A stretch of 64,000 nucleotides of DNA from Neolewinella aquimaris (GCF_014197245.1 NZ_JACIFF010000005.1:1-64000), one strand, 5' to 3'. Positions 1 to 12,036 are shown, counted from the stretch's first letter. Program-made: numbers and translations. Notes: generated from the sequence alone by a model not told the origin.

Positions 1-26
1 CGGCCCTGCCTTCTAGCGAAGGGCCG
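1..26. terminator. GC hairpin downstream of katG
   Basis: CGGCCCT and AGGGCCG form a 7-bp inverted repeat at the window edge, about 80 nt past the katG stop on the minus strand. There is no clear T-run in the visible part, so a terminator role is only a guess. The rest of positions 27-103 shows nothing recognisable. Confidence 0.3.
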
Positions 27-103
27 CCGTAACAATTTACACATTTGCCGCTAAAGAATGTGACCAGAAAAATGGACACTACAAACATAAAGGCGGTGCA
101 ATC

Positions 104-2434
<2,331 letters not shown>

Positions 2435-2548
2435 TTACTTGATTTTTGGGGCCGGGATTCCGACCGCTGCAACCCGTTAGGCTGGCTAGTAAGAAGGAAT
2501 ATCGGTGGGGTATGGTTCAATTTAGCGGGGCATTCCGGCAACACATTT

Positions 2549-2570
2549 GGGCGGGGGCGCGGGTGCAAGG
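2549..2570 (-). repeat. GC-rich 20-mer motif, copy 1
   Basis: Reads TTGCACCCGCGCCCCCGCCC on the minus strand, pointing at katG about 120 nt upstream of its start. It belongs to a dispersed motif with consensus TTGCWCCYGCGYVCCCGCCC. It may overlap promoter or transcription start sequence, but a repeat is equally possible. Confidence 0.5.
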
Positions 2571-2617
2571 TCTTTTGGGTCGAGCAGCCTTTGGTCCGAG
2601 ACACTATATGCTAGCTA

Positions 2618-2657
2618 AGTCGTCGGCCGACCGAGGCACGAGGCTCGTCCGCCGACT
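2618..2657. repeat. 40-bp GC palindrome, copy 1
   Basis: Imperfect palindrome beginning AGTCGTCGGCCGACC and ending GGCTCGTCCGCCGACT. The same element recurs at 2747, 7005, 7119, 7235, 30127 and 32441, always between genes. It is REP-like. No associated transposase is in the window. Confidence 0.8.
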
Positions 2658-2711
2658 TGGTGACAGGTAATGCTATTCGTCTAGCTGTTTAGGATCTTTT
2701 CCCCCCGGCTT

Positions 2712-2744
2712 ACTCGGCGGACGACTTGTAGTCGGCCGACGAGT
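2712..2744. repeat. Shortened GC palindrome
   Basis: ACTCGGCGGACGACT and AGTCGGCCGACGAGT face each other around a 3-nt loop. It uses the outer arms of the 40-bp palindrome without the central GAGGCACGAGG, so it is a shorter relative lying 2 nt from the next copy. Confidence 0.65.
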
Positions 2745-2746
2745 AT

Positions 2747-2785
2747 GTCGTCGGCCGACCGAGGCACGAGGCTCGTCCGCCGACT
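2747..2785. repeat. 40-bp GC palindrome, copy 2
   Basis: Nearly identical to the copy at 2618-2657 and in the same orientation. Three palindromes therefore sit in the katG-katE gap. Confidence 0.8.
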
Positions 2786-2803
2786 GTAGAATAGAGATAC
2801 CTC

Positions 2804-2824
2804 GCTCCTGCGCGCCGCCGCCCC
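2804..2824 (+). repeat. GC-rich 20-mer motif, copy 2
   Basis: GCTCCTGCGCGCCGCCGCCC lies 60 nt upstream of katE and points at it. The same string recurs at 13504 upstream of another gene. Confidence 0.5.
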
Positions 2825-2883
2825 GAACATGGACGTTAGCGCGGGGTTGTGTCAATCTAAGCCCATCAACAAAGCACCTACCC

Positions 2884-5028
2884 ATGAGCAACAAGAACAC
2901 CCCTGGCGAAGTCGCCGCAACGAACAAAGACGAGCAGCTGGACCGGTACCGCAACGACCCCACCGGACAGCCCCTGACCACCAATACCGGTCTTAAGGTC
3001 AACGACACCAACAACTCGCTCAAGGCGGGCATTCGCGGGGGGACGCTGCTCGAAGATTTTTTGCTGCGGGAGAAGATCAACCATTTCGACCACGAGCGCA
3101 TCCCCGAGCGGATCGTGCACGCCCGCGGTAGTGCGGCCCACGGATATTTTGAATTGTACGAGGCGATCCCCCAGTTTACAAAGGCGGGCATCTTTAACGA
3201 TACTTCACGTAAGACGCCCCTCTTTACCCGCTTCTCTACCGTAGCCGGTTCAAAGGGATCGACCGATTTGGCACGCGACGTCCACGGCTTCGCCGTCAAA
3301 TTCTACACCGAGGAGGGTATTTGGGATTTGGTGGGCAACAACATGCCCATCTTCTTCATCCAGGATGCGATGAAGTTTCCGGACCTGATCCACTCGGTCA
3401 AACCCGAGCCGGACCGCGAAATCCCCCAGGCTGCATCGGCCCACGATACCTTTTATGACTTCGTGTCGCTGACCCCCGAAACCTTACACAACCACATCTG
3501 GGTGATGAGCGACCGGGGCATTCCCCGCAGCTTACGCATGATGGAGGGCTTTGGTATTCACACCTTTCGGATGCTCAACGACGAAGGGGTAGCCCACTTC
3601 GTACGGTTCCACTGGAAGCCGCTGCTGGGCGTGCGCTCCGTAACCTGGGACGAGGCCGTGAAGATCAGCGGCGCCGACTCCGATTTCCACCGCCGCGATC
3701 TCTGGGACGCCATCGACGCCGGACAGTTTCCCGAGTGGGAATTGGGCTTGCAGATCATCCCCGAGGAAGACGAGCATAAGTTTGAATTTGACCTGCTTGA
3801 CGCCACCAAGCTCATTCCCGAGGAGATGGTGCCCGTCAAGATCGTAGGTAAGATGACGCTCAACCGGAACCCCGATAACTTCTTTGCAGAAACCGAGCAA
3901 GTCGCCTTCCTGCCCACTAACCTGGTGCCCGGCCTCGACTTCTCCAACGATCCGCTCCTACAGGGCCGCCTGTTCTCCTACCGGGACACGCAACTGAGCC
4001 GACTGGGCAGCGTGAACTTCGAGCAAATCCCGATCAATCGGCCCACCAACGGCGTCCACAACAACGAGCGGGACGGTCACATGCAAATGTCGATCCCCAA
4101 GGGGAATACGGCTTACTTCCCCAACAGCCTGGGTGGAGGTTGCCCGTACCTGACCAGCATTGCCGAGGGTGGTTTCGAGTCGTTTACCGAGCGGGTCGAC
4201 GGCAACAAGATCCGGGCGCGCAGCGAGAGTTTCGTCGACTACTATTCACAACCGGCCCTGTTCTACCGCAGCCTCACGGACTGGGAAAAGGCGCACACTG
4301 CCGACGCCTACACCTTCGAACTCGGTAAAGTCAACTACCCCCACATCCAGAAACGGATGCTGTACCTGATCAGCCAGATCGACGAGGACCTGGCCCAGAC
4401 GGTTGCCGACGGACTGGGTATGGAAGTGCCCGATAGAGTGGAAGGGCCCGTCAACCAGGCCATCGGCGCGGATGCCGACGTCGAAAAAATGCAGCCCCCC
4501 AAGAAGAAGGTGTACCTCGACAAGTCTCCGGCCCTCAGCGAAACATACATCAAAACCGATACGATCGCCACCCGGCAGATCGCGGTTCTGGCGGCCGACG
4601 GCTTCGACGGCGACGACTTCGGACCGATGAAGGAAGCCCTCGAACGGGAAAACGCCGTGGTGAAGATCGTCGCTCCCCACGGCGGCACCATCACCTGTAC
4701 GAAGGGCCACGAGCATAAGGTGGATGCCGCGATTATGACCACGGAAAGCGTACTCTTCGATGCGGTGTACGTGCCCGGCGGAAAGAAATCGATCGAGGCG
4801 CTGCTGAAGAAAGCTAAGTACAAAAAGTTCGTCAACGAAGCCTTCAAGCACTGCAAGGCCATCGCCACCGACGGAGCGGGAGAGCAACTGCTGGACGCGA
4901 CCTTTGTGGCAGACCATAAGGACGACGCCGCCGTATTCGTGGATGGAAGTCCGAAAGACTTCATCAAGGCGATCGCCCAGCACCGCAATTACGACCGGAT
5001 GGAAGTAGCCAAAATGGTGCCCGCCTAA
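2884..5028 (+). CDS. katE: Catalase HPII (large-subunit, clade 2)
   Basis: Haem catalase of 714 residues that dismutates H2O2 in the cytoplasm. The distal His79 ([12 protein letters not shown]), Asn152 ([12 protein letters not shown]) and the haem-ligand Tyr366 (RLFSYRDTQ) are all present. Residues from about 570 form the flavodoxin/DJ-1-like C-terminal domain that marks large-subunit catalases, which accounts for the length. The gene is divergent from katG, so two different catalase types sit side by side. I see no clean TAnnTTTG promoter within the 100 nt upstream. Confidence 0.97.
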   Translation: MSNKNTPGEVAATNKDEQLDRYRNDPTGQPLTTNTGLKVNDTNNSLKAGIRGGTLLEDFLLREKINHFDHERIPERIVHARGSAAHGYFELYEAIPQFTKAGIFNDTSRKTPLFTRFSTVAGSKGSTDLARDVHGFAVKFYTEEGIWDLVGNNMPIFFIQDAMKFPDLIHSVKPEPDREIPQAASAHDTFYDFVSLTPETLHNHIWVMSDRGIPRSLRMMEGFGIHTFRMLNDEGVAHFVRFHWKPLLGVRSVTWDEAVKISGADSDFHRRDLWDAIDAGQFPEWELGLQIIPEEDEHKFEFDLLDATKLIPEEMVPVKIVGKMTLNRNPDNFFAETEQVAFLPTNLVPGLDFSNDPLLQGRLFSYRDTQLSRLGSVNFEQIPINRPTNGVHNNERDGHMQMSIPKGNTAYFPNSLGGGCPYLTSIAEGGFESFTERVDGNKIRARSESFVDYYSQPALFYRSLTDWEKAHTADAYTFELGKVNYPHIQKRMLYLISQIDEDLAQTVADGLGMEVPDRVEGPVNQAIGADADVEKMQPPKKKVYLDKSPALSETYIKTDTIATRQIAVLAADGFDGDDFGPMKEALERENAVVKIVAPHGGTITCTKGHEHKVDAAIMTTESVLFDAVYVPGGKKSIEALLKKAKYKKFVNEAFKHCKAIATDGAGEQLLDATFVADHKDDAAVFVDGSPKDFIKAIAQHRNYDRMEVAKMVPA

Positions 5029-5214
5029 CTCGACAGATGAATCCATGGCCGGAGAACGCGACCTCGCTACCCTGATAAAGGGAGAATGTGTATTCGCGTC
5101 CGTTCGCGACATCCCGGCGGTTGGTAGAGCATTGACCACCGGTGGATTTGGGCACTCGTTGTTACCCGACGGGCGATGTACATCTATCTCCCAACCGCCT
5201 GCGTATAAAAGCGT

Positions 5215-5222
5215 TATCTTCG
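5215..5222 (+). promoter_or_regulatory. -7 element for ABC-F gene
   Basis: TATCTTCG fits the Bacteroidota -7 pattern TAnnTTTG with one pyrimidine change and lies 20 nt before the ATG at 5243. No convincing -33 TTTG was found. The remainder of the 5029-5242 gap shows no gene. Confidence 0.5.
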
Positions 5223-5242
5223 CACGCTAAAATTTTATTGTT

Positions 5243-6877
5243 ATGCTTTCAGTGCAGGACCTTACCGTCCAATTTGGTAAACGCGTGTTGTTTAATGAGG
5301 TCAACCTGAACTTCGTTCGGGGCAATTGCTACGGCATTATCGGGGCCAACGGCGCCGGTAAGTCGACCTTCCTCAAGGTGCTCTCCGGTGAACTGATCGC
5401 CAACCGGGGCAAGGCCTCGCTCGAACCCGGCAACCGCATGGCCGTACTCAGCCAGAATCACTTCGGCTACGAGGATAAGGAAGTGCTGGAAGTCGTAAAG
5501 ATGGGCTACGAGGAACTCTACCGCATCGAGCAGGAGAAGAACGCCATCTATATGAATCCGGAGGCTACCGACGCCGACGGAATGCGGGCCGCCGAACTCG
5601 AAAACCAGTACGGCGAAATGGGTGGCTGGACGGCCGATTCCGACGCCGCCGAACTGCTCTCCAACATGGGCATCAAGGAAGACCTCCACTACAAGCTGAT
5701 GGAGGAACTGACCGGCCCCGAAAAGGTGAAGGTGCTGCTCGCCCAGGCGCTCTTCGGTAATCCCGACATCCTACTGCTCGACGAGCCGACCAACGACCTC
5801 GACGCCCACACGGTACACTGGCTGGCCGACTTCCTCGCCGACTTCCAGAACACGGTGATCGTCGTAAGCCACGACCGCTATTTCCTCGATATGGTGTGTA
5901 CCCATATCGTCGACATCGACCGTCAGCAGGCCACCATCTACACCGGCAACTACAGCTTCTGGTACCAGTCGTCGCAGCTGGCCATGCAGCAGATGCAGAA
6001 CAAGAACAAGAAAATGGAGCAGAAGCGTGCCGAGATGATGGAATTCATCCAGCGCTTCTCGGCCAACGCCTCGAAGTCGAAGCAGGCCACCAGCCGCAAG
6101 AAGGCCCTCGACAAGCTCAACCTCGAGGAGATCAAGCCCAGCAGCCGCAAGTACCCCTTCATTGCCTTCCAGCCCGAACGGGAGCCGGGCGACCAGATCC
6201 TGAAGGTGAGCAACCTCAGCAAAAAATCACCCGACGGCACCACCCTGTTCTCCGGCGTCAGCTTCACGATGAACGGGCCGGACAAGATCGCCCTCGTCAG
6301 CATGGACTCCGCCGCCATCACCGCCTTCTACGAGATACTAGCCGGCATCACCGAGGCCGACAGCGGCACCATCGAGTGGGGACAAACCATTGCCCCCCAG
6401 TACCTCCCCAACGAGAACAATGAGTTCTTCACCGAAGAAGTCGGTCAGCTCGACCTCGTGGAGTGGCTGCGGCAGTACTCCCAGAATAAGGACGAGCAGT
6501 TCATCCGCGGCTTCCTCGGACGGATGCTCTTCGGCGGCGAAGAAGTACACAAGAACGTGAGCGTCCTGAGCGGGGGCGAAAAGGTGCGCTGCATGATGTC
6601 GAAAGCCATGCTCAACCACCCTAACTTCCTCCTCCTCGACGAGCCCACCAACCACCTTGACCTGGAAAGCATCACCGCACTCAACAACGCGCTCAAGGAC
6701 TTCAAGGGCAACCTCATCATGAGCAGCCACGACCACGAACTCGTACAAACCGTCGCCAACCGCATCCTCGAGATCGGCCCCGGTGGCATGGTCGACAGCC
6801 TAATGCCCTACAGCGAGTACGTAGAGTCAGACGAGATTGAGAAAAAGCGGGAAGGGATTTATGAGATGGTAGCGTAA
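5243..6877 (+). CDS. ABC-F family ATPase (YbiT-like)
   Basis: Soluble tandem ABC protein of 544 residues without membrane segments, of the ribosome-associated ABC-F class. The first domain has Walker A GANGAGKST (residues 34-42) and Walker B ILLLDEPTND, with an atypical signature LTGPEK. A charged linker rich in Lys and Gln (about 240-300) separates the domains. The second domain has a normal signature LSGGEKVR and Walker B FLLLDEPTNHLD, but its Walker A position reads ALVSMDSAAITAF, without the P-loop lysine. I recall similar degeneration in YbiT-like members of this phylum. Its role is probably translation-factor-like. It is not clearly a resistance protein. Confidence 0.9.
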   Translation: MLSVQDLTVQFGKRVLFNEVNLNFVRGNCYGIIGANGAGKSTFLKVLSGELIANRGKASLEPGNRMAVLSQNHFGYEDKEVLEVVKMGYEELYRIEQEKNAIYMNPEATDADGMRAAELENQYGEMGGWTADSDAAELLSNMGIKEDLHYKLMEELTGPEKVKVLLAQALFGNPDILLLDEPTNDLDAHTVHWLADFLADFQNTVIVVSHDRYFLDMVCTHIVDIDRQQATIYTGNYSFWYQSSQLAMQQMQNKNKKMEQKRAEMMEFIQRFSANASKSKQATSRKKALDKLNLEEIKPSSRKYPFIAFQPEREPGDQILKVSNLSKKSPDGTTLFSGVSFTMNGPDKIALVSMDSAAITAFYEILAGITEADSGTIEWGQTIAPQYLPNENNEFFTEEVGQLDLVEWLRQYSQNKDEQFIRGFLGRMLFGGEEVHKNVSVLSGGEKVRCMMSKAMLNHPNFLLLDEPTNHLDLESITALNNALKDFKGNLIMSSHDHELVQTVANRILEIGPGGMVDSLMPYSEYVESDEIEKKREGIYEMVA

Positions 6878-7343
6878 AATTTACCATTTACCACTTCGAA
6901 TTTACCATCTACAATTTGCGGGGATGCTCGCTCTGCGGGAGCTCGTCTGGTGTGGCACGTGCGGCAGCCAAATGGTAAATGGTAAATTCCTACCTCTCGA
7001 ATCCAGTCGGCGGACGAGCCTCGTTCCTCGGTCGGCCGACGACTGCCCGTCGAGCGCAGCGAGTGTGCGCCGGCAATTTTAAATTTCCCATTTTCAATTT
7101 TAAATTTCCCCTCCTCTCAGTCGGCGGACGAGCCTTCGCTATCGCTGCGGTCGGCCGACGACTTCACGTGCGGCAGCCAAATGGTAAATGGTACATCGTA
7201 AACGGTAAATGGTAAATTCCTACCTCTCCAATCCAGTCGGCGGACGAGCCTCGTTCCTCGGTCGGCCGACGACTGCCCGTCGAGCGCAGCGAGTGTGCGC
7301 CGGCAATTTTAAATTTTAAATTTCACATTTAAAATTTACCCCC
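6878..7343. repeat. Compound intergenic repeat block
   Basis: No gene is supported here. AT-rich words (AAATGGTAAATGG, AATTTTAAATTT) alternate with GC-rich palindromes. A stretch of about 120 bp beginning GCGGCAGCCAAATGG is present twice (from about 6961 and from about 7170), carrying 40-bp palindromes at 7005-7044 and 7235-7274. A third, 45-bp variant lies at 7119-7163. The block starts on the ABC-F stop codon and ends 1 nt before the next start. Confidence 0.75.
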
Positions 7344-8348
7344 ATGTTCTCCCACTTCTTCGCCATCGACTGGAGTGCCCGCAACGTGCCCAGTCCCGCT
7401 AAGCCCAGTAAGGATGCGGTTTGGTTGGCTGAGGGAAGCGCGCGGCAGGGGAGCGAGGTGGCTACCCGTTATTTCCGGACCCGGCAGGCGTGTGTAGCGT
7501 ACGTAGAAGCGCGGCTACTGGCGCTGCACGGTGAGCGGGTGCTGGTGGGTTGGGACTTCTCCTTCGGCTATCCGAAAGGCTTCGCGAAGGCACTGCGGCT
7601 TAAGGGCAAGCCCGCCTGGCGAGCCGTTTGGGACTGCATCGACCAGCTGGTGACGGACGAACCGGACAACCGCAACAATCGCTTCTGCGTAGGGGCGATG
7701 CTCAATCAGCGCACGGGAGCGCCCGCGGGACCATTCTGGGGCGTACCCACGGGACAGAGCGGCATATTCCTGGGGTCGCGCAAAGATTTTAACTACCCGG
7801 TGCCGACCCGTCGGGGCTTGCTGAACGAGCGTCGGGCCACCGAACGGCTTCATTCGCGCATGCAGCCCGCCTGGAAACTGGCCTATACGGGGAGCGTGGG
7901 TAGCCAGGCCTTACTCGGTATTCCGCGCGTGCGGTACTTGCGCGATCACTCCGGCCTGAGCGACCGTTCCTTTATCTGGCCGTTTGAGGAGCACTGGGCG
8001 GGGAACGCGGGAGCAATGATCCTGCATGCAGAGATCTATCCCAGCATGATCACCCTTCCCCTTACGGATGCCATCCGCGACCGCGAGCAGGTAGAAAGCT
8101 ACGTACGGTGGCTGCGTGACCGGCAGCAGCGGGAAGAGCTAAGGGGGCTGCTCCACCGGCCCTGGGGGACAGGCGATAAGCTTCACCGCCGGGTAGTCAA
8201 CCACGAGGGCTGGGTGCTGGGCCTAAAATCCGGAAGGGGGGAGGATTCCTGTGGCGGACGTAAAAAGCGTATCTTTGCGCCCTTTAAACCAACAAGTGCC
8301 CATGACATCACGCAAGATTCGCTCCGCACTGATCTCCGTTTATCATAA
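7344..8348 (+). CDS. Unknown protein, possible RNase H-like fold (DUF429-like)
   Basis: Protein of up to 334 residues that I cannot name with certainty. The N-terminus FFAIDWSARN and the later VLVGWDFSFGYP each place an Asp in a hydrophobic strand, as in RNase H-fold proteins such as DUF429. Other likely conserved stretches are NRFCVGAMLNQR and AYTGSVGSQALLG. The reading frame runs 47 nt into purH. The last 30 or so residues (from GRKKRIFAPF) are encoded by the purH promoter and start region and look unlike natural sequence, so the C-terminus may be extended or frameshifted. There is no signal peptide. Confidence 0.6.
   Translation: MFSHFFAIDWSARNVPSPAKPSKDAVWLAEGSARQGSEVATRYFRTRQACVAYVEARLLALHGERVLVGWDFSFGYPKGFAKALRLKGKPAWRAVWDCIDQLVTDEPDNRNNRFCVGAMLNQRTGAPAGPFWGVPTGQSGIFLGSRKDFNYPVPTRRGLLNERRATERLHSRMQPAWKLAYTGSVGSQALLGIPRVRYLRDHSGLSDRSFIWPFEEHWAGNAGAMILHAEIYPSMITLPLTDAIRDREQVESYVRWLRDRQQREELRGLLHRPWGTGDKLHRRVVNHEGWVLGLKSGRGEDSCGGRKKRIFAPFKPTSAHDITQDSLRTDLRLS
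8270..8277 (+). promoter_or_regulatory. -7 element for purH
   Basis: TATCTTTG matches TAnnTTTG exactly and lies 24 nt upstream of the purH ATG at 8302, inside the 3' end of the preceding reading frame. A -33 TTTG is not obvious. Confidence 0.6.
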
Positions 8349-9828
8349 GGAAGGCCTCGGCCCCATCGTGGATGGCCTGAACAAACTCGGCGTAACGATT
8401 TATAGCACCGGTGGCACCGAAACTTTTATCCGCGATCGCGGGATCGAAGTGGTGCCGGTGGAGGAGCTCACGGGCTACCCCTCCATCCTCGACGGTCGCG
8501 TAAAGACCCTGCACCCCAAGGTCCACGGCGGTATTCTGGCTAAGCGCGAGGAGGAGCACCTCCTGCAACTGGCGCAGCTGGAAATTCCCGAGATCGACCT
8601 GGTCATCGTTGACCTGTACCCCTTCGAGGAGACGGTCGCCAATACCGAAGAAGAAGAACTCATCATCGAAAAGATCGATATCGGTGGCATTGCCCTGATT
8701 CGGGCCGCCGCCAAAAATTACAACGACGTAGTGATCGTACCCAGCCGCGAGGACTACAGCACCCTGCAACGGATCATCGAAGAGGGAGCGGGCGTTTCGG
8801 AACTAGCGGAACGCCGGCAACTGGCCCGCCGCGGCTTCGCGGTAAGCAGTCATTACGATACGGCCATCTTCAGCTACTTTAACGAAGATGGCGAACTGCC
8901 CGTCTTCAAGCGCAGCGAGATGAAGGCCAATGGCCTGCGGTACGGCGAAAATCCCCACCAGGAAGCGACCTTCTTCGGCCGGCTCAACGAGATGTTTACC
9001 AAGCTCAACGGTAAGGAACTGAGCTACAACAACCTGGTCGACATCGACGCCGCCGTGGCCCTCATGAAGGAGTTTGAGGACGCCGACCCCACCTTCATTA
9101 TTCTCAAGCATACCAATGCCTGCGGCGTGGCCGTCCGCCCCACCCAGCTCGAAGCCTGGAAGGCCGCCCTGGCCGGCGATCCGATCTCGGCCTTTGGCGG
9201 TATCCTCATTACCAACCAGCCGCTGGAGCTATCCGTAGCCCAGGAAATCGACAAGCTCTTTTACGAGGTACTGATCGCGCCCGACTTCACCGACTCCGCA
9301 CTAGAGTTGCTCAGTAAGAAGAAGAACCGCGTACTCCTGCAGTACCACCACCTGCAGCAGCAGTTGGATACCTTCAAGAGTCTCCTCAACGGAGTCATCG
9401 TGCAGAATACCGACTTACAGACCGAAAGCGCCGATCAGTTCGAGATCGTCACCGAGCGCCAGCCGACGGGCCGTGAAACCGCTGATCTCGTTTTCGCCAA
9501 CAAGTGCGCCAAGCACCTGAAGTCCAACACGATCGCGCTGGCCCGCGACAACCAGCTCATCGGCATGGGTTGTGGCCAGACCAGCCGCGTCGACGCACTC
9601 AAGCAGGCGATGACCAAGGCCAAGAACTTCGGTTTCGAGCTTAAAGATGCAGTGATGGCTTCGGACGCCTTTTTCCCCTTCTCTGACTGCGTCGAGATCG
9701 CCGGAGAAGCCGGCATCACCGCCGTGGTACAGCCCGGAGGGTCGATCAAGGACAAGGACTCCATCAACGCAGCAAATGCGGCCGATATCGCTATGGTCAT
9801 GACGGGTGTTCGGCACTTCAAGCACTAG
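8302..9828 (+). CDS. purH: Bifunctional AICAR transformylase / IMP cyclohydrolase
   Basis: Catalyses the last two steps of de novo IMP synthesis: formylation of AICAR and ring closure. It is 508 residues from the ATG at 8302. I chose this start because the family begins with KIRSALISVYHKEGL and the -7 element sits just upstream, although the frame is open 17 codons further. The N-terminal MGS-like cyclohydrolase domain (about 1-140) contains STGGTETFIRDRG and LDGRVKTLHPKVHGG. The transformylase domain (about 190-508) contains the conserved KHTNACGVA and SDAFFPFSD. No other purine genes are adjacent. Confidence 0.96.
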   Translation: MTSRKIRSALISVYHKEGLGPIVDGLNKLGVTIYSTGGTETFIRDRGIEVVPVEELTGYPSILDGRVKTLHPKVHGGILAKREEEHLLQLAQLEIPEIDLVIVDLYPFEETVANTEEEELIIEKIDIGGIALIRAAAKNYNDVVIVPSREDYSTLQRIIEEGAGVSELAERRQLARRGFAVSSHYDTAIFSYFNEDGELPVFKRSEMKANGLRYGENPHQEATFFGRLNEMFTKLNGKELSYNNLVDIDAAVALMKEFEDADPTFIILKHTNACGVAVRPTQLEAWKAALAGDPISAFGGILITNQPLELSVAQEIDKLFYEVLIAPDFTDSALELLSKKKNRVLLQYHHLQQQLDTFKSLLNGVIVQNTDLQTESADQFEIVTERQPTGRETADLVFANKCAKHLKSNTIALARDNQLIGMGCGQTSRVDALKQAMTKAKNFGFELKDAVMASDAFFPFSDCVEIAGEAGITAVVQPGGSIKDKDSINAANAADIAMVMTGVRHFKH

Positions 9829-9908
9829 GCAGAATAAAACACTCCGGACTTTAACTTCCGCTTAAGAACCCACCCCCACGGTTTTCGCGTCTTATAGCCG
9901 ACTTTAAG

Positions 9909-10661
9909 ATGAGCTCACCATCCCGCAATCTTGTCGTCGATGTCGGAAATTCCGGCACAAAGGCCGCGGCCTTTACCGACGGTGAGATGATGCTTCCGGT
10001 CGCCCGGGTTAAATCCGGCGACTGGTCGGCCATCGACGGAATGGTAACCAACCTTGGGGTGCAAAACATCATCTATTCTACCGTGGCAAACGTGCCATCC
10101 CAACGGTGGACGGATAAATGGAAAAAGGCCGGACTCGGGGTTTACTCCCTCGACCGCACGCTTCCGCTGCCGTTTCAATCCGATTACCAAACCATGGATA
10201 CGCTCGGCCAGGATCGCATCGCGGTCGTAGCCGGTACGGTAGGAAGGATGCACACGGCACGCCTCATCGTAGATGCGGGCAGCTGCGTGACCAGTGATCT
10301 GGTGGATCGTAACGATCGCTACCTCGGTGGCAACATCAGTCCTGGCGTGACCATGCGACTGCGCTCGATGCACGAGCACACCGCACGTCTTCCCCTGATC
10401 GAGACGGGCACGGCGACCGACCTGGTAGGTCGCTCGACCGGGCAGGCACTGCTGCACGGCGGCCAACTGGGCGTAGTGTACGAGATCGAGGGGCTGTTTG
10501 GGCGCCTGCTTACCGTTCACCGCGATCTTCAGTTGGTGCTGACGGGAGGCGATGCGCCCCTGCTTCTTCCCTATTTTTCCATTGACGTTTTAAGCTACCC
10601 CAATTTGGTCCTACTTGGGCTCAATCAAATATTGTCAACTTATGTCAACAAGCATGTATAA
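9909..10661 (+). CDS. coaX: Type III pantothenate kinase
   Basis: Phosphorylates pantothenate, the first step of coenzyme A synthesis, in the cytoplasm. At 250 residues it shows the ASKHA-fold signatures of CoaX: VVDVGNSGTKAA near the N-terminus (residues 9-20), LIVDAGSCVTSDLVD, GGNISPGVTMRLRSMHEHT and a C-terminal LTGGDAPLLLP. It overlaps the next gene by a few bases, so the two are co-transcribed. Confidence 0.93.
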   Translation: MSSPSRNLVVDVGNSGTKAAAFTDGEMMLPVARVKSGDWSAIDGMVTNLGVQNIIYSTVANVPSQRWTDKWKKAGLGVYSLDRTLPLPFQSDYQTMDTLGQDRIAVVAGTVGRMHTARLIVDAGSCVTSDLVDRNDRYLGGNISPGVTMRLRSMHEHTARLPLIETGTATDLVGRSTGQALLHGGQLGVVYEIEGLFGRLLTVHRDLQLVLTGGDAPLLLPYFSIDVLSYPNLVLLGLNQILSTYVNKHV

Positions 10662-12030
10662 ATCAAGTCTGCTTCCCTTTGCGCTGCTCCTGGTCTTCCT
10701 GGCCTACGGTAGCGGGGTAGTTGCGCAGACGACACCGGGGCTTGACTTCGTTGACATTCGTCCCAAACAAAACAGTCCCCTGAGCCGCTTTGGCCTGGGT
10801 GACCCTATGGATCAGGTACACGCCGCGGCGGCAGGCATGGGAGGCTTGCAGTCCACTTATCAAGATGCCTACCACCTCAACCTGCTCAACCCCGCCAGCC
10901 TGGCCAGCCTGCAGGCCACCAGTTTCGAAATCGGGATTTACGCCCGCAACTCCGAACTGACCGACGCCAGTGGCAGTGCCAACGCCTGGCAGGGTAACCT
11001 GCGCTACATCGCCCTGGGCTTTCCCCTGCGCAATCCGATCAACCTGAACCTCGACCGGCTGATGAACTCCTGGAACGGCGGAATGGCCTTCTCCCTGGCC
11101 CCCACCACCCTCGTGGGCTACGACCTGGAACTTCGTAGTGAAGACGACATTACCGGCCCCACTTCCAATCAGCTGAAGGGCACGGGGGGGGCGTACCGGT
11201 TCAGCTGGTCGACCGCCCTGCGCTACCGCGGCCTATCCGGCGGATTAAACGTAAACTATAATTTCGGAAAGATCACCAACAGCCGCATCCTGGCCTTTGA
11301 CAGCATTCCCGAGGCCCTGGCCACCGAATTTCTGGAAGAGCTCAGCGTAAGTGGGTTCAGCCTGGGTTACGGCCTACAGTACGCCATTAACTTTACCGAC
11401 ATCGACGAAGCCGGACTAAAAGTGCCCAACGGTAAGCGGATCATCGTAGGTGCCAACGGGACGCTGGGCGGTAACGTCAACTCCGAGTCGAGTCTTCTTT
11501 TCCGCAAGTTTAGTCCCTCGGGTAATGTGTCCATCCGCGATACCGTCCGCTTTGAGGAGGGCGTCGGCGGCAACGTAAGCTTACCCGCCAGCTATTCGGT
11601 CGGACTTGCCTTCGAAGACTTCAACCGACTCTACGTCGGTGCCGAATACGGCGGTACGGCTTACAGCAACTATACCAACGATGCCCAACCCGAACAACTG
11701 GCTGACGTCAATCGGATCGCCGTGGGCATACAATACATCCCCAACTACGACTCCTACAATCGGTACTGGCAGCGGGTTCGCTACCGCCTCGGTGCCCGTC
11801 TGGAGGACGACCCGCGGGTCGTAAGTGGGGTGCAGGCTCGCCGAAATGCCGTTACCTTAGGGCTAGGTTTCCCCATACGTTTGCCCCGACAGCAAGTTTC
11901 CTTTCTTGACCTTGCCGTCGAATATGGTAAATTTGGGGTGCCCGACGTGCTTGATGAGACCTATGTACAACTAATGCTAGGATTTAGTCTCAACGACAAC
12001 TCCTGGTTCTTTAAACGCAAACTTAATTAA
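10654..12030 (+). CDS. Predicted outer-membrane beta-barrel protein
   Basis: 458 residues from ATG 10654, which overlaps the coaX stop by 8 nt. In-frame ATGs at 10642 and 10615 are possible but would precede the signal peptide MYKSSLLPFALLLVF...VVAQ. After cleavage near AQTTPG the sequence reads NSPLSRFGLGDP, then alternating hydrophobic strands typical of a barrel, ending LMLGFSLNDNSWFFKRKLN. Placement after coaX and before a TPR gene suggests one unit. The substrate is unknown. A FadL/OmpP1-like or assembly-related role is possible. Confidence 0.75.
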   Translation: MYKSSLLPFALLLVFLAYGSGVVAQTTPGLDFVDIRPKQNSPLSRFGLGDPMDQVHAAAAGMGGLQSTYQDAYHLNLLNPASLASLQATSFEIGIYARNSELTDASGSANAWQGNLRYIALGFPLRNPINLNLDRLMNSWNGGMAFSLAPTTLVGYDLELRSEDDITGPTSNQLKGTGGAYRFSWSTALRYRGLSGGLNVNYNFGKITNSRILAFDSIPEALATEFLEELSVSGFSLGYGLQYAINFTDIDEAGLKVPNGKRIIVGANGTLGGNVNSESSLLFRKFSPSGNVSIRDTVRFEEGVGGNVSLPASYSVGLAFEDFNRLYVGAEYGGTAYSNYTNDAQPEQLADVNRIAVGIQYIPNYDSYNRYWQRVRYRLGARLEDDPRVVSGVQARRNAVTLGLGFPIRLPRQQVSFLDLAVEYGKFGVPDVLDETYVQLMLGFSLNDNSWFFKRKLN

Positions 12031-12036
12031 ACCAAT

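Noticed and set aside
4246-5139. Long minus-strand frame opposite katE
   Set aside because: Shadow of the katE coding sequence. Composition is His- and Val-rich without motifs.
6979-7215. Small ORF of 78 codons between the ABC-F gene and the next gene
   Set aside because: Made entirely of intergenic repeat units, including the 40-bp palindromes, so translation is not credible.
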